A DNA stretch of 64,000 bases from CAYYFX01 sp964571855 (GTDB taxonomy: Bacteria > ARS69). The stretch lies in NCBI GenBank assembly GCA_964571855.1, contig CAZNDO010000015.1, positions 1-64,000 of the forward strand, written 5' to 3'. The notes beneath the pieces were generated by a model, which was not told where the DNA came from, ran no database searches, and was given only the letters and a program-made list of their open reading frames with translations. Position 1 is the stretch's first letter, and every line of letters starts with the position of its first letter. Positions 35,402 to 44,850 of the stretch are shown here, piece after piece. The position numbers and the translations under genes are program-made.

Positions 35402-36628
35402 TCAGCGGCCGTTCACCACGGACCGGATCGCGGCAACCAGCCGGTCGACCTCCGCGGCCGTGTTGTAGTGGACGAGACTCGCCCGCACGACGCCATCCCG
35501 CGGATCGATGCCCATCGCCTCGCACAGGCGCCACGCGTACATGCTGCCGTGGCGGATGCCGACGCGGGCCGCGTGCGCCGCGGCGGCGATGCGCGCCGAG
35601 GGAACGCCGGCGGCGACGAAGCTCACCGTGGGGACGCGCGTGGACTCCGCATGCGCCGGTCCGACGATGCGCACGCCGGGCAGGGCGCGAAGCTCCGTCA
35701 CGAGCTTCTCCTGCAGCGGCCGCTCCAGCGCCTCCATGCGCGCGAACGCGCGCGCGAGTCCCGCGCGGTCCTCCCCGCCGCCGAGCCACGAGAGGTAGTC
35801 GCGCGTGCCGAGCCACCCGGCGCAGGCCTCGTGGGACGCGCCGCCGAGCTCGAACTTGTAGGGCAGATCGTCCGGCGCGATGAAGAAGTGGTTCGGGCCG
35901 GGCAGCGCCGCGAAGACCCCGCGCTTCCCGTACAGCGCGGCCAGGTGCGGGCCGTAGACCTTGTAGAGCGACACGACGTAGAAGTCCACGTCCCACGCGC
36001 GGACATCGGGGAGCCGGTGCGGCGCGAACGCCACGCCGTCCGCCACCACGCGCGCGCCCGCCGCGTGCGCTCGCCGCACGACGTCGGGCAGGTCCTCGAT
36101 CGCCCCGAGCAGGTTCGACACGTGCGGCAGCGCCAGCACCGCGGCGCCATCCGCCAGGAGCCGGTCCAGCTCGTCCGGGTCGGACGCGCCGGTGGCCGGG
36201 TCCACCTTCCAGAGCGCCACGCGCGCGCCGCGCCGTCCGAGCGCGATCCACGGACCGACGTTCGCCTCGTGCCCGGCCTCGGCCACGACGATGCGCGCCC
36301 CCGGCGGCAGGACTTCGCCGAACGCGTCGGCCAGCAGGCGGATCAGCACCGACGACGACGGCCCCAGCGCCACGGGATCCTCCCCCGCGCCGAGGAACAC
36401 GCGCGCGAAGTCGTGGGCCGCGGCGACCACCGCGTCCGCCGCATCCGCCTCCGCGTACCCCGCGCCGAGTTGCACGTAGCTCTCCGCGAGGTAGCGGCGC
36501 ACGCGCTCGATCACGGCGTCCGGGAGCTGCGACCCGCCGGCGTTCTCCAGGAAGGCCGTGGGTCCGGCGAGCGCCGGGAAGCGCGCGCGGATCTCCGCGA
36601 TGGAGCGGTCGGCCGCGATCGTGCTCAC
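35402..36628 (-). CDS. Class V aminotransferase, cysteine-desulfurase-like
   Basis: A PLP enzyme of fold type I with 408 residues. The best match by eye is the cysteine-desulfurase-like family related to Vibrio VC1184. It has FLENAGGSQLPDAV at the N-terminus, DGVAFAPHRLPDV holding the PLP-contact aspartate, and YVVSLYKVYGPHLAALYG with the Schiff-base lysine. Its true substrate is not known; kynureninase-like activity is another option. The GTG at 36628 overlaps the asparaginase stop (GTGA). No NifU/IscU-type scaffold is adjacent, so a role in Fe-S assembly is not supported. Confidence 0.85.
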   Translation of the reverse strand: MSTIAADRSIAEIRARFPALAGPTAFLENAGGSQLPDAVIERVRRYLAESYVQLGAGYAEADAADAVVAAAHDFARVFLGAGEDPVALGPSSSVLIRLLADAFGEVLPPGARIVVAEAGHEANVGPWIALGRRGARVALWKVDPATGASDPDELDRLLADGAAVLALPHVSNLLGAIEDLPDVVRRAHAAGARVVADGVAFAPHRLPDVRAWDVDFYVVSLYKVYGPHLAALYGKRGVFAALPGPNHFFIAPDDLPYKFELGGASHEACAGWLGTRDYLSWLGGGEDRAGLARAFARMEALERPLQEKLVTELRALPGVRIVGPAHAESTRVPTVSFVAAGVPSARIAAAAHAARVGIRHGSMYAWRLCEAMGIDPRDGVVRASLVHYNTAAEVDRLVAAIRSVVNGR

Positions 36629-37653
36629 CGCACGAGGTCCCCGTTGAACAGCGAGACCATCCGCCCGACGTCCTCGCCCGCGTGGTTGCGCAGCGGTCCG
36701 CGGTGGAAGCGCGCGAGCGCGGGCAGGGCGCCCGCGCCGATCACGCCGAGCCGGCACAGCGTCTCCACGACCGCGAAGTTCCCGGTGCGCGCGTCGCCCG
36801 CGGCGGACTTCGCGCACAAGGCCACGCCGCGTCCGTCCGGCTCGCGCCACGCGACGAGCTGGAAGCCCTCGGCCCCGCCCTTCGTGAGCAGCGTGCGGCC
36901 CGTGGCCTCGCCGAGCACGGTGTCGAAGCGCCCGGTGCCGGCCACCATTCCCGGATGCGCGGCCATCGCGTCGAAGATCCGCGCACCGGCGTCCGCCCAC
37001 GCCCCCGCCGCGCCTCGCCTCGACGCCAGGCGCGCCCCGGCCCGCGCGACGGCGGCGAGCGGCAGCCGCCACGCGGGAACGCCGCACCCGTCCACCGCGT
37101 GCGCCACGGCGACCGCGTCCACGCCGGCCAGCTCGGACAGCGCCCGCCGGATGTCGCCCTGCAGCGGGTGGTCCGGACGCCAGTACGTCGCCGGATCCTC
37201 CCCGCGGTGCGTGGCCGCCGCGATCATCCCCGCGTGCTTGCCGGAGCAGTTGTTGTGGATGCGCCGCGGGGCCTCGCCCGCGCGCACGAGCGCCTCGGCG
37301 CTCCCCGCGTGCGAGGGTGCGTGCGGCCCGCAGTGCAGCAGGGACTCGTCCGCGCCGGCGGCGCGCAGGATCGCGGTCACGCCCTCCACGTGGACCGGCT
37401 CGCCGGAGTGCGACGCGGCGCAGAGCGCCACGAGCGGTGCGGTCAGGCCGAGCGCATCCACCGCCCCCGACGCCACGAGCGGCAGCGCCTGGAACGGCTT
37501 CGCGCTGGAGCGCGGGAAGACGCTCGCCCCGGGATCGCCCCAGGACGCGCGCACGCACCCGTCCTCGTCCACGACGAGGAGCGCCCCGGCGCCCACGGAC
37601 TCCGGGAAGCCGCCCCGCTCGATCCTCACCCAGGGCCGGAACGGTTCCGTCAC
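36625..37653 (-). CDS. L-asparaginase, thermolabile (Rhizobium AnsA) type
   Basis: A 342-residue member of the asparaginase II family first known from Rhizobium etli, unrelated to the E. coli enzymes. It should hydrolyse asparagine to aspartate and ammonia in the cytoplasm. Family motifs are VFPRSSAKPFQALPLV, ASHSGEPVHVEGV, HNNCSGKHAGMIAA and HAVDGCGVPAWRLPL. No signal peptide is present. The GTG start at 37653 overlaps the NYN gene stop (GTGA), and the next gene overlaps its own stop the same way. Confidence 0.9.
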   Translation of the reverse strand: MTEPFRPWVRIERGGFPESVGAGALLVVDEDGCVRASWGDPGASVFPRSSAKPFQALPLVASGAVDALGLTAPLVALCAASHSGEPVHVEGVTAILRAAGADESLLHCGPHAPSHAGSAEALVRAGEAPRRIHNNCSGKHAGMIAAATHRGEDPATYWRPDHPLQGDIRRALSELAGVDAVAVAHAVDGCGVPAWRLPLAAVARAGARLASRRGAAGAWADAGARIFDAMAAHPGMVAGTGRFDTVLGEATGRTLLTKGGAEGFQLVAWREPDGRGVALCAKSAAGDARTGNFAVVETLCRLGVIGAGALPALARFHRGPLRNHAGEDVGRMVSLFNGDLVR

Positions 37654-38495
37654 GCGTCCGCCGTCACCCGCCCGCGCCCGCGCCCCCCGCGGCGACGGCG
37701 GCGCCGGCCCGTGTTGAGCTTCGTGATGAGGTACGTGCCGCTGCGCGGATCGTCCGCCAGCTCCAGGAAGCCGAGGTCGCGCGCCTCCTCCAGCAGGTCG
37801 CTGAAGCTGCGGTAGCCGTAGCGCGTCTCGTTGAACGAGGGGCGCTTGCGCTTCATCGTGTCCTTCACCATGGAGGACTGGATGAGGTCCTGCTCCCGCA
37901 GCAGCGCGCGCACCGCGGCGAACAGGAGCTGGTACACCTCGTCCCGGCCCGCGGGCACTCCCTTGGCCGGCTCACCGGACGCGCTCGTCCGCGTCAGATC
38001 CTCCTCCTCGTCCTCGTCCGCGAGATCCTCGTAGTAGATGAACTCGTCGCAGGACTCGGCCAGCAGCCGCGACGTGCTCTCGCGCATGCCGAGCCCGATG
38101 ACGTACTTGCCGTTCTCCTTGAGCTTCCCGACCAGGGGCGAGAAGTCCGAGTCCCCCGACACGATCGCGAACGTGTCGATGTGCTCCTTGCCGTAGGAGA
38201 GGTCCATGGCGTCCACGACGAGCCGGATGTCCGCGGAGTTCTTCCCCGTCATGGAGCGCTTCGGGATCTCGATCAGCTCGATGCCCGCCTCGTGCAGCGG
38301 CGTGGTGTACTGGCGGAAGCGGTTCCAGTCGCAGTACGCCACCTTCACCAGGACCTTCCCCTTCTCCAGCAGGCGGTCCAGCACGCGCCGGATGTCGAAC
38401 GCCACTTCCTTCCGGTTCTCGAAACCGCTCGCCAGGTTCTCGAAGTCGATGAAGACCGCGAGGTTCCGCGCGCGATCGCTCGGGTTGCCGTTCAA
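37650..38495 (-). CDS. NYN-domain (PIN-like) ribonuclease with C-terminal OST-HTH/LOTUS domain
   Basis: A 281-residue protein with an N-terminal NYN domain. Its acidic metal ligands appear in VFIDFENL, DAMDLSYG and IVSGDSDFSPLVGKL. An acidic linker follows, then a winged-helix OST-HTH/LOTUS-like domain (YGYRSFSDLLEEARDLGFL), then an Arg/Gly-rich tail likely to bind nucleic acid. The LabA/Limkain-type family is thought to cleave RNA; the target is unknown. The TTG at 38495 has GAGGAGG five bases upstream and overlaps the rmuC stop (TTGA). Confidence 0.88.
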   Translation of the reverse strand: MNGNPSDRARNLAVFIDFENLASGFENRKEVAFDIRRVLDRLLEKGKVLVKVAYCDWNRFRQYTTPLHEAGIELIEIPKRSMTGKNSADIRLVVDAMDLSYGKEHIDTFAIVSGDSDFSPLVGKLKENGKYVIGLGMRESTSRLLAESCDEFIYYEDLADEDEEEDLTRTSASGEPAKGVPAGRDEVYQLLFAAVRALLREQDLIQSSMVKDTMKRKRPSFNETRYGYRSFSDLLEEARDLGFLELADDPRSGTYLITKLNTGRRRRRRGGRGRGRVTADA

Positions 38496-40012
38496 GAGTC
38501 CTCCTCGTGGGCGCCCGGGACGGGCGCGACAGCCGCTTCCAGACTGGACGATCCGTGCCGCCGCGTCGAGGCGGGATCGTCGTCGTCCCCGCTCCCGGCG
38601 GGCACCGGGAGCTCGAACAAAGGCAGGGCGGCCAGCTCGTCCTCGGGGCCCGCGTCCACGCGCCGCGGCTTGTCCTCCACGACGCGCGGGGCGCCCAGCT
38701 CCTTCGCGGAGGTGGACACTGCCTTCAGCTCCTCCAGCTTCCGCCCCATCGGGAGGAAGCGGCGCTCGAAGGAGCCGACGGCCTGGTTGAACGCCTCCAC
38801 GGCGTCCTCGAGACCGCGGCCCACGTTGTCCAGGTGCGCGCCGAAGTTCGCCGCGCGGTCGTACAGGTCCCGCGCGGTCTCCGCGATCCGCTGCGCGTTC
38901 TCGGCAAGCGCGCGCTGCTGCCAGTACACCGCCACCGTTCGCAGCAGCGCGAACAGCGTGGCCGGCGTGGCGATGATCACCTTCGCCCGGAGCGCCTCGG
39001 TCTGCAGGTCCGGATCCCGCTCGAACGCGGCGGCCAGGAACGGGTCCCCCGGCAGGAAGAGCACGACGAGATCCAGGTCCCCCTCCACGGCGCCTGCGTA
39101 GTCCCGGGCCGCGAGCGCGCGCACGTGCGCGCGGACGGCCGCGGTGTGCGCGTCCAGGGCGCGCAGCCGCTCGTCCTCGGTGCGCGCCGCCTGCGCGTCG
39201 AGGTACGCGTTTAGCGACACCTTCGCGTCCACGGCCACGAACCGCCCGCCGGGCAGCCGCACGACCATGTCCGGGCGGCGGCCGTCCGCGGTCTCTTCCT
39301 GCTCCGTGAAGTCCACGTGCTCGGACATCCCGGCCAGCTCCACCACGTTCCGCAGCGCGAGCTCGCCCCAGCGGCCCTGCGTCTTCGTGCCGCGCAGCGC
39401 GGACGCGAGCGTGGTGGTCTTCTCCTCCAGCGCGGTGGCCGCGCGCCGCATCGCCTCCAGCTCCCGCTCCAGCCCCTTGTAGGCGCCCTCGCGCGCGCGC
39501 TCGATCTCGCCGGTGCGCTGCTCCAGCCGGCCCAGCGTGTCCTTCAGCGGAGCGAGCAGGGACTCGATGCCGCGGCGGCGCTCCTCCAGGTCGTGTGCCG
39601 CCTGCTCGCGCGTGGTGCGCCACCGCGACTCGGCCAGCTTCAGGAAGGACTCCGCGTTGTCGCGCAGGGCGAGCGACGCGAGCGAACGGAAGGAGTCGTC
39701 CAGCTCCTTCTTCGAGGCCTCGAGGAAGCGCTTCTGTTCCTCGGCCAGCCGGTCGGCGGCCTCGGCGCGCTCCCGCAGCGCCGCGGCGAGCGCGCGGCTC
39801 TCCAGCTCCGCGGCGCGCGCCGCCTTCAGCTCCGCCTCGAGCTCCGCGCGGCGCGCACGTTCCGCGTCCAGCGCCGCCCGGTCCCGCGCGCCGGCGCCGG
39901 CGGCCTCCAGACGCGCCGCCTCGGCGCGGCGGGCGCCGCGCGCGGACGCGATCAGCCAGCCGGCCGCGAGGCCGGCCGCCGCGACGAGCGCGATGAGCAT
40001 CCCGGTGGTCAT
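38492..40012 (-). CDS. rmuC: RmuC-family DNA recombination-limiting protein
   Basis: A 506-residue RmuC protein. An N-terminal membrane helix (MLIALVAAAGLAAGWLI) is followed by a long coiled coil (~residues 30-200) and a PD-(D/E)XK nuclease-like core. Core motifs are TKTQGRWGELALRNVVELAGM, PDMVVRLPGGRFVAVDAKVSLNAY and KVIIATPATLFALLRTVA. RmuC limits recombination at inverted repeats in E. coli; the biochemical activity is presumed nuclease. It leads a four-gene run with NYN, asparaginase and aminotransferase genes that overlap stop to start. Confidence 0.94.
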   Translation of the reverse strand: MTTGMLIALVAAAGLAAGWLIASARGARRAEAARLEAAGAGARDRAALDAERARRAELEAELKAARAAELESRALAAALRERAEAADRLAEEQKRFLEASKKELDDSFRSLASLALRDNAESFLKLAESRWRTTREQAAHDLEERRRGIESLLAPLKDTLGRLEQRTGEIERAREGAYKGLERELEAMRRAATALEEKTTTLASALRGTKTQGRWGELALRNVVELAGMSEHVDFTEQEETADGRRPDMVVRLPGGRFVAVDAKVSLNAYLDAQAARTEDERLRALDAHTAAVRAHVRALAARDYAGAVEGDLDLVVLFLPGDPFLAAAFERDPDLQTEALRAKVIIATPATLFALLRTVAVYWQQRALAENAQRIAETARDLYDRAANFGAHLDNVGRGLEDAVEAFNQAVGSFERRFLPMGRKLEELKAVSTSAKELGAPRVVEDKPRRVDAGPEDELAALPLFELPVPAGSGDDDDPASTRRHGSSSLEAAVAPVPGAHEEDS

Positions 40013-40053
40013 GACGTCCCCTCGTCCCGAGCCGCACCCCGGCAGGAGGGCGG

Positions 40054-40059
40054 ACTATA
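40054..40059 (-). promoter_or_regulatory. Extended -10 element before rmuC
   Basis: On the minus strand TGC-TATAGT lies 42 bases before the rmuC ATG. A possible -35 (GTGACC, 40075-40080) is only 15 bases away and overlaps the end of the upstream gene. Confidence 0.45.
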
Positions 40060-40076
40060 GCAGAGCGCCCGCCGGG

Positions 40077-41456
<1,380 letters not shown>

Positions 41457-41465
41457 GACTCCTCC

Positions 41466-41515
41466 TGCAACACTTCGTTTCGCATCGAGATGGTGCATCT
41501 GCAACGCTCCGCAAC
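41466..41515 (+). promoter_or_regulatory. Candidate upstream activator sites (GCAAC repeats)
   Basis: TGCAAC occurs at 41466-41471 and 41500-41505, and GCAAC again at 41511-41515, the last two exactly one helical turn apart. They lie about 85-130 bases upstream of the sigma-54 promoter, where enhancer sites usually are. They also overlap the activator gene's own promoter and start region, so autorepression is possible. Confidence 0.4.
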
Positions 41516-41541
41516 ATACGGCGCCGGCTCGGGGGCGTCAA
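41513..41541 (-). promoter_or_regulatory. Sigma-70-type promoter of the PAS activator gene
   Basis: On the minus strand TTGACG (41536-41541), 17 bases, TATGTT (41513-41518). The predicted start lies about 50 bases before the GTG. Confidence 0.65.
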
Positions 41542-41598
41542 CTCCCCCTCAGAGCGCCAGAAACGCCCCTCGGGGGTCTCCGGGAATCCTGGACCGTT

Positions 41599-41614
41599 TG
41601 GCCCGGGCGTTGCA
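41599..41614 (+). promoter_or_regulatory. Sigma-54 (-24/-12) promoter of the export operon
   Basis: TGGCCC, five bases, TTGCA gives the invariant GG and GC exactly ten bases apart and differs from the TGGCAC-N5-TTGCA consensus at one base. The predicted start near 41625 leaves a ~42-base leader before the RND gene. Confidence 0.75.
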
Positions 41615-41666
41615 TTGTGGCACGAGCAGGAATGAACCCTTCGGACCCCCTCCCCGGGAGGAAACG

Positions 41667-43997
41667 ATGAAGCGACTCCTCGTCGGCCTGTCCCTGGACC
41701 ACCCGAAATGGGTGATCGGCGTGTCGGTCCTCCTCACGGCGATCTTCGCGGCGCAGATCCCGAAGATCCGCATCGACACGGATCCCGAGAACATGCTGCC
41801 CGCCGACGAGGCGGTGCGCGTGCACCACCGCGCCGTGACCGAGACGTTCAGCCTGTACGACTACCTGGTGGTGGGCATCGTGCGCGAGGCCGGCGTGTTC
41901 CGGCCGGAGACCCTCGAGCGCGTGGCCGCGCTGACCGAGGCCATCCGCGGCATGGACGGCGTGATCGAGTACGACATCCTCGCGCCGACCGAGGTGGACG
42001 ACATCCGCACGAACGAGGAGGGCACGCTCGTCGTGTCCCCGCTGATGGAGGACCCGCCCGCCACCGCGGAGGACTCGCAGCGGATCCTGGTACAGATCCG
42101 GAACAACCCCGTGCTGCGCGGCAAGCTGGCCTCCGACGACGGCCAGACGATGGCGCTCTTCATCCCGCTGGAGTCCAAGAACGTGGCCGCGAAGGTGGCC
42201 GCGGAGATCCGCACCGTCATCGACGGGCTGGGCGGCGACGAGGAGTACCACCTCGCCGGCATCCCGCTGGCGCAGGACACGTTCGGCCTGGCCATGTTCC
42301 AGCAGATGGCGGTCTCCGCGCCGGCGGCGTTCCTCATCATCTTCCTGCTGATGCTGTTCTTCTTCCGAAAGCCGGTGCTGGTGCTCTCGCCCATGATCGT
42401 GGCGATGATGAGCGTCATCTGGACCATGGGCCTCCTGATCGGGATGGGCTACACGGTCCACATCATGAGCTCCATGATCCCGATCTTCCTCATCCCCATC
42501 GCCGTGCTGAACTCCATCCACATGCTCACGGAGTTCCACGAGCGGTACCCGCGGCACCACGACATGCGCCCGACCATCCGCGAGACGATGGACGAGCTGT
42601 TCCTGCCCATGATCTTCACGTCGCTCACCACCGTCGTGGGCTTCGCGTCCCTCACGATGACGCCGATCCCGCCGGTGCAGGTGTTCGGCGCGTTCGTGGC
42701 GTTCGGCATCGCGGTGGCGTGGCTGCTCTCGGTGACGTTCAACGTGTCCTACGCCGCGCTGATCCCGAAGAAGTCGCTGGAGTCCTTCGGCGCCGCGCAC
42801 GAGAGCGGCGAGATCATGCGCCGCTCCATGCACTTCGTCCGGGACTTCTCCCTCCGCTGGCGGCTCCCGATCGTCATCGGCGGCGCGGCCGTGCTCGTGG
42901 TCGCCGCGATCGGCCTGACGAAGGTGGAGGTGAACGACAATCCGGTGAAGTGGTTCAAGGCCGGGCACCCGTTGCGCGTGGCCGACGACGTGATGAACTC
43001 GCACCTCGCCGGGACGTACCTGGCGTACCTCGAGGTCGAGGCCGAGGGCGACGAGCGGCTCAAGGAGCCCGAGGTCATGCGGTACGTGGAGTCCCTGCAG
43101 GAGCACCTGGACCGGCACCCGAACGTGGGCGCCACCACGTCCATCGCGGACATCGTGAAGAAGGTGACCGAGCAGCTCAAGGGCGGCGAGGAGTTCGCGA
43201 TCCTGCCGGACAACCGGGAGGAGATCGCGCAGGACCTCTTCCTGTACGAGATGTCCGGCGGCGACCCGCAGGACCTGTTCAAGTTCATCACGCCCGAGTA
43301 CGACCGCGCGGTGCTGTGGGTCCAGATGCGCAAGGGCGAGAACCGCGACGTGCTCAGCGTGGTGCAGTCCGCGCAGGAGTTCGTGGACGCGAACCCGATG
43401 CCGGGCGTGGCGGTCCGCTGGGCCGGCCTCCCCTACATCAACGTCGTGTGGCAGCAGAAGATGGTGGCCGGCATGGGCAAGTCGCTGGCCGGCAGCTTCG
43501 CCACCGTGCTGGTCATGATGATCTTCCTGTTCCGGTCTTTCCGGCTCGGGGTGCTGTCCATGATCCCGCTCACCGCCACGATCATGATGGTGTACGCGTT
43601 CATCGGGTACATCGGGAAGCCGTACGACATGCCGATCGCGGTGCTGTCGTCGCTCACGCTGGGGCTGTCGATCGACTTCGCGATCCACTTCCTGCAGCGC
43701 CTGCGGGAGGCGTACCGCGCCACCGGCGACTTCCGCGCCGCGGTGGACTTGATCTTCGAGTCCCCGTCGCACGCGATCATGCGGAACATCCTCGTGATCG
43801 CCATCGGCTTCGTCCCGATGTTCTTCGCGAACCTGGTCCCCTACATCACGGTCAGCGCCTTCTTCTTCGCCATCATGCTGATCTCGGGCCTGACCACGCT
43901 CATCGCCTTCCCCGCGATCCTGTCGTTCCTGGATCCGCGATTCCTGGCCGGCAAGGCGCCGGCCGCGGCGGCGAAGGCGCCCGCTCCCTCCGTCTGA
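41667..43997 (+). CDS. RND-superfamily (MMPL/HpnN-like) exporter
   Basis: A 776-residue inner-membrane permease of the MMPL branch of RND transporters, which move lipids or other hydrophobic molecules outward using the proton gradient. One helix near the N-terminus precedes a periplasmic domain (~35-210), followed by a five-to-six-helix bundle (~215-400). The pattern then repeats, with a second periplasmic domain (~430-605) and a second bundle (~610-765). The tandem halves match a typical RND monomer, although shorter than AcrB. The ATG at 41667 has GGGAGG upstream and follows a sigma-54 promoter. The downstream LolA-like and barrel genes suggest transport across the whole envelope; the cargo is unknown. 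Confidence 0.9.
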   Translation: MKRLLVGLSLDHPKWVIGVSVLLTAIFAAQIPKIRIDTDPENMLPADEAVRVHHRAVTETFSLYDYLVVGIVREAGVFRPETLERVAALTEAIRGMDGVIEYDILAPTEVDDIRTNEEGTLVVSPLMEDPPATAEDSQRILVQIRNNPVLRGKLASDDGQTMALFIPLESKNVAAKVAAEIRTVIDGLGGDEEYHLAGIPLAQDTFGLAMFQQMAVSAPAAFLIIFLLMLFFFRKPVLVLSPMIVAMMSVIWTMGLLIGMGYTVHIMSSMIPIFLIPIAVLNSIHMLTEFHERYPRHHDMRPTIRETMDELFLPMIFTSLTTVVGFASLTMTPIPPVQVFGAFVAFGIAVAWLLSVTFNVSYAALIPKKSLESFGAAHESGEIMRRSMHFVRDFSLRWRLPIVIGGAAVLVVAAIGLTKVEVNDNPVKWFKAGHPLRVADDVMNSHLAGTYLAYLEVEAEGDERLKEPEVMRYVESLQEHLDRHPNVGATTSIADIVKKVTEQLKGGEEFAILPDNREEIAQDLFLYEMSGGDPQDLFKFITPEYDRAVLWVQMRKGENRDVLSVVQSAQEFVDANPMPGVAVRWAGLPYINVVWQQKMVAGMGKSLAGSFATVLVMMIFLFRSFRLGVLSMIPLTATIMMVYAFIGYIGKPYDMPIAVLSSLTLGLSIDFAIHFLQRLREAYRATGDFRAAVDLIFESPSHAIMRNILVIAIGFVPMFFANLVPYITVSAFFFAIMLISGLTTLIAFPAILSFLDPRFLAGKAPAAAAKAPAPSV

Positions 43998-44026
43998 TCC
44001 GACCACGAACCGAAAAGGAGTTCCCG

Positions 44027-44839
44027 ATGAAGACCCTGATCGCGCTCTCCCTGGCCGCCGTCGCCGCGGCCGCCGTGTCCGCCGCCCCGGCCCGCGCGGC
44101 CGAGGCGCCCGACGCCGACGAGTTGATGAAGCAGGCGCACATGAACCTCTACTACGCCGGCGAGGACGGGAAGACCGTCGTGCGGATGACGCTCACCGAC
44201 AGATCCGGCAAGACGCGCAACCGCAGGTTCGTGATGGCGCGCAAGGACTACGGCGACGGCGGGCCGCAGAAGTACTACACGTACTTCCTGGAGCCGGCGG
44301 ACGTGCAGCGCACGAGCTTCATGGTGTGGAAGGAGATCGACAAGGACGACTCGCGCTGGATCTACGTGCCGGCGCTGGACCTCGTGAAGCGCATCGCGGC
44401 GAACGACAAGGGCTCGTCCTTCGTGGGCTCGGACTTCTCGTACGAGGACGTCTCCGGTCGCCGCTGGACGGACGACGCGCACAAGGTGCTGCGCGAGGAG
44501 GCGCTGGACGGCGTGGCCACGTGGGTGGTGGAGAGCACGCCGAAGGGGTCGGGCGAGGCGTTCGCGAGGAAGCTCACCTGGGTGGACCGGGAGCGCGTTC
44601 TCCCGCTCAAGGAGGAGTACTACGACGCGAAGGGCAAGCACACCCGGACGTTCCGCGCCGAGAGGATCGAGACCGTGGACGGCTACGTGACCGTGACCCG
44701 CCGGACCATGACGAACGAGGTGCGCGGCGGCAACACGGTGGTGGAGTTCGAGGGCATCCAGTACGACGTGGGCATCGCGGACGACATCTTCACCGAGCGC
44801 GCGCTGAAGAGCCCGCCCGCCGACCTCGTGAAGATGTAG
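44027..44839 (+). CDS. LolA-like outer-membrane lipoprotein-sorting protein
   Basis: A 270-residue periplasmic protein with a cleavable signal (LIALSLAAVAAAAVSAAPARA). The mature part resembles the LolA/LolB-like fold family often found beside RND permeases: ADELMKQAHMNLYY, RMTLTDRSGKTRNRRFVM, SRWIYVPALDLVKRIAA, SFVGSDFSYEDVSGR. Members are thought to carry a lipid or lipoprotein in a half-barrel. The ATG at 44027 has AAAAGGAG upstream and lies 29 bases after the RND gene. It is probably the periplasmic carrier of this export system. Confidence 0.88.
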   Translation: MKTLIALSLAAVAAAAVSAAPARAAEAPDADELMKQAHMNLYYAGEDGKTVVRMTLTDRSGKTRNRRFVMARKDYGDGGPQKYYTYFLEPADVQRTSFMVWKEIDKDDSRWIYVPALDLVKRIAANDKGSSFVGSDFSYEDVSGRRWTDDAHKVLREEALDGVATWVVESTPKGSGEAFARKLTWVDRERVLPLKEEYYDAKGKHTRTFRAERIETVDGYVTVTRRTMTNEVRGGNTVVEFEGIQYDVGIADDIFTERALKSPPADLVKM

Positions 44840-44850
44840 GGGGTGGCGTG

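Noticed and set aside
35402..36628. True cysteine desulfurase (IscS/SufS) for Fe-S assembly
   Set aside because: No scaffold or Suf partner is adjacent and the sequence fits the VC1184-like branch better.
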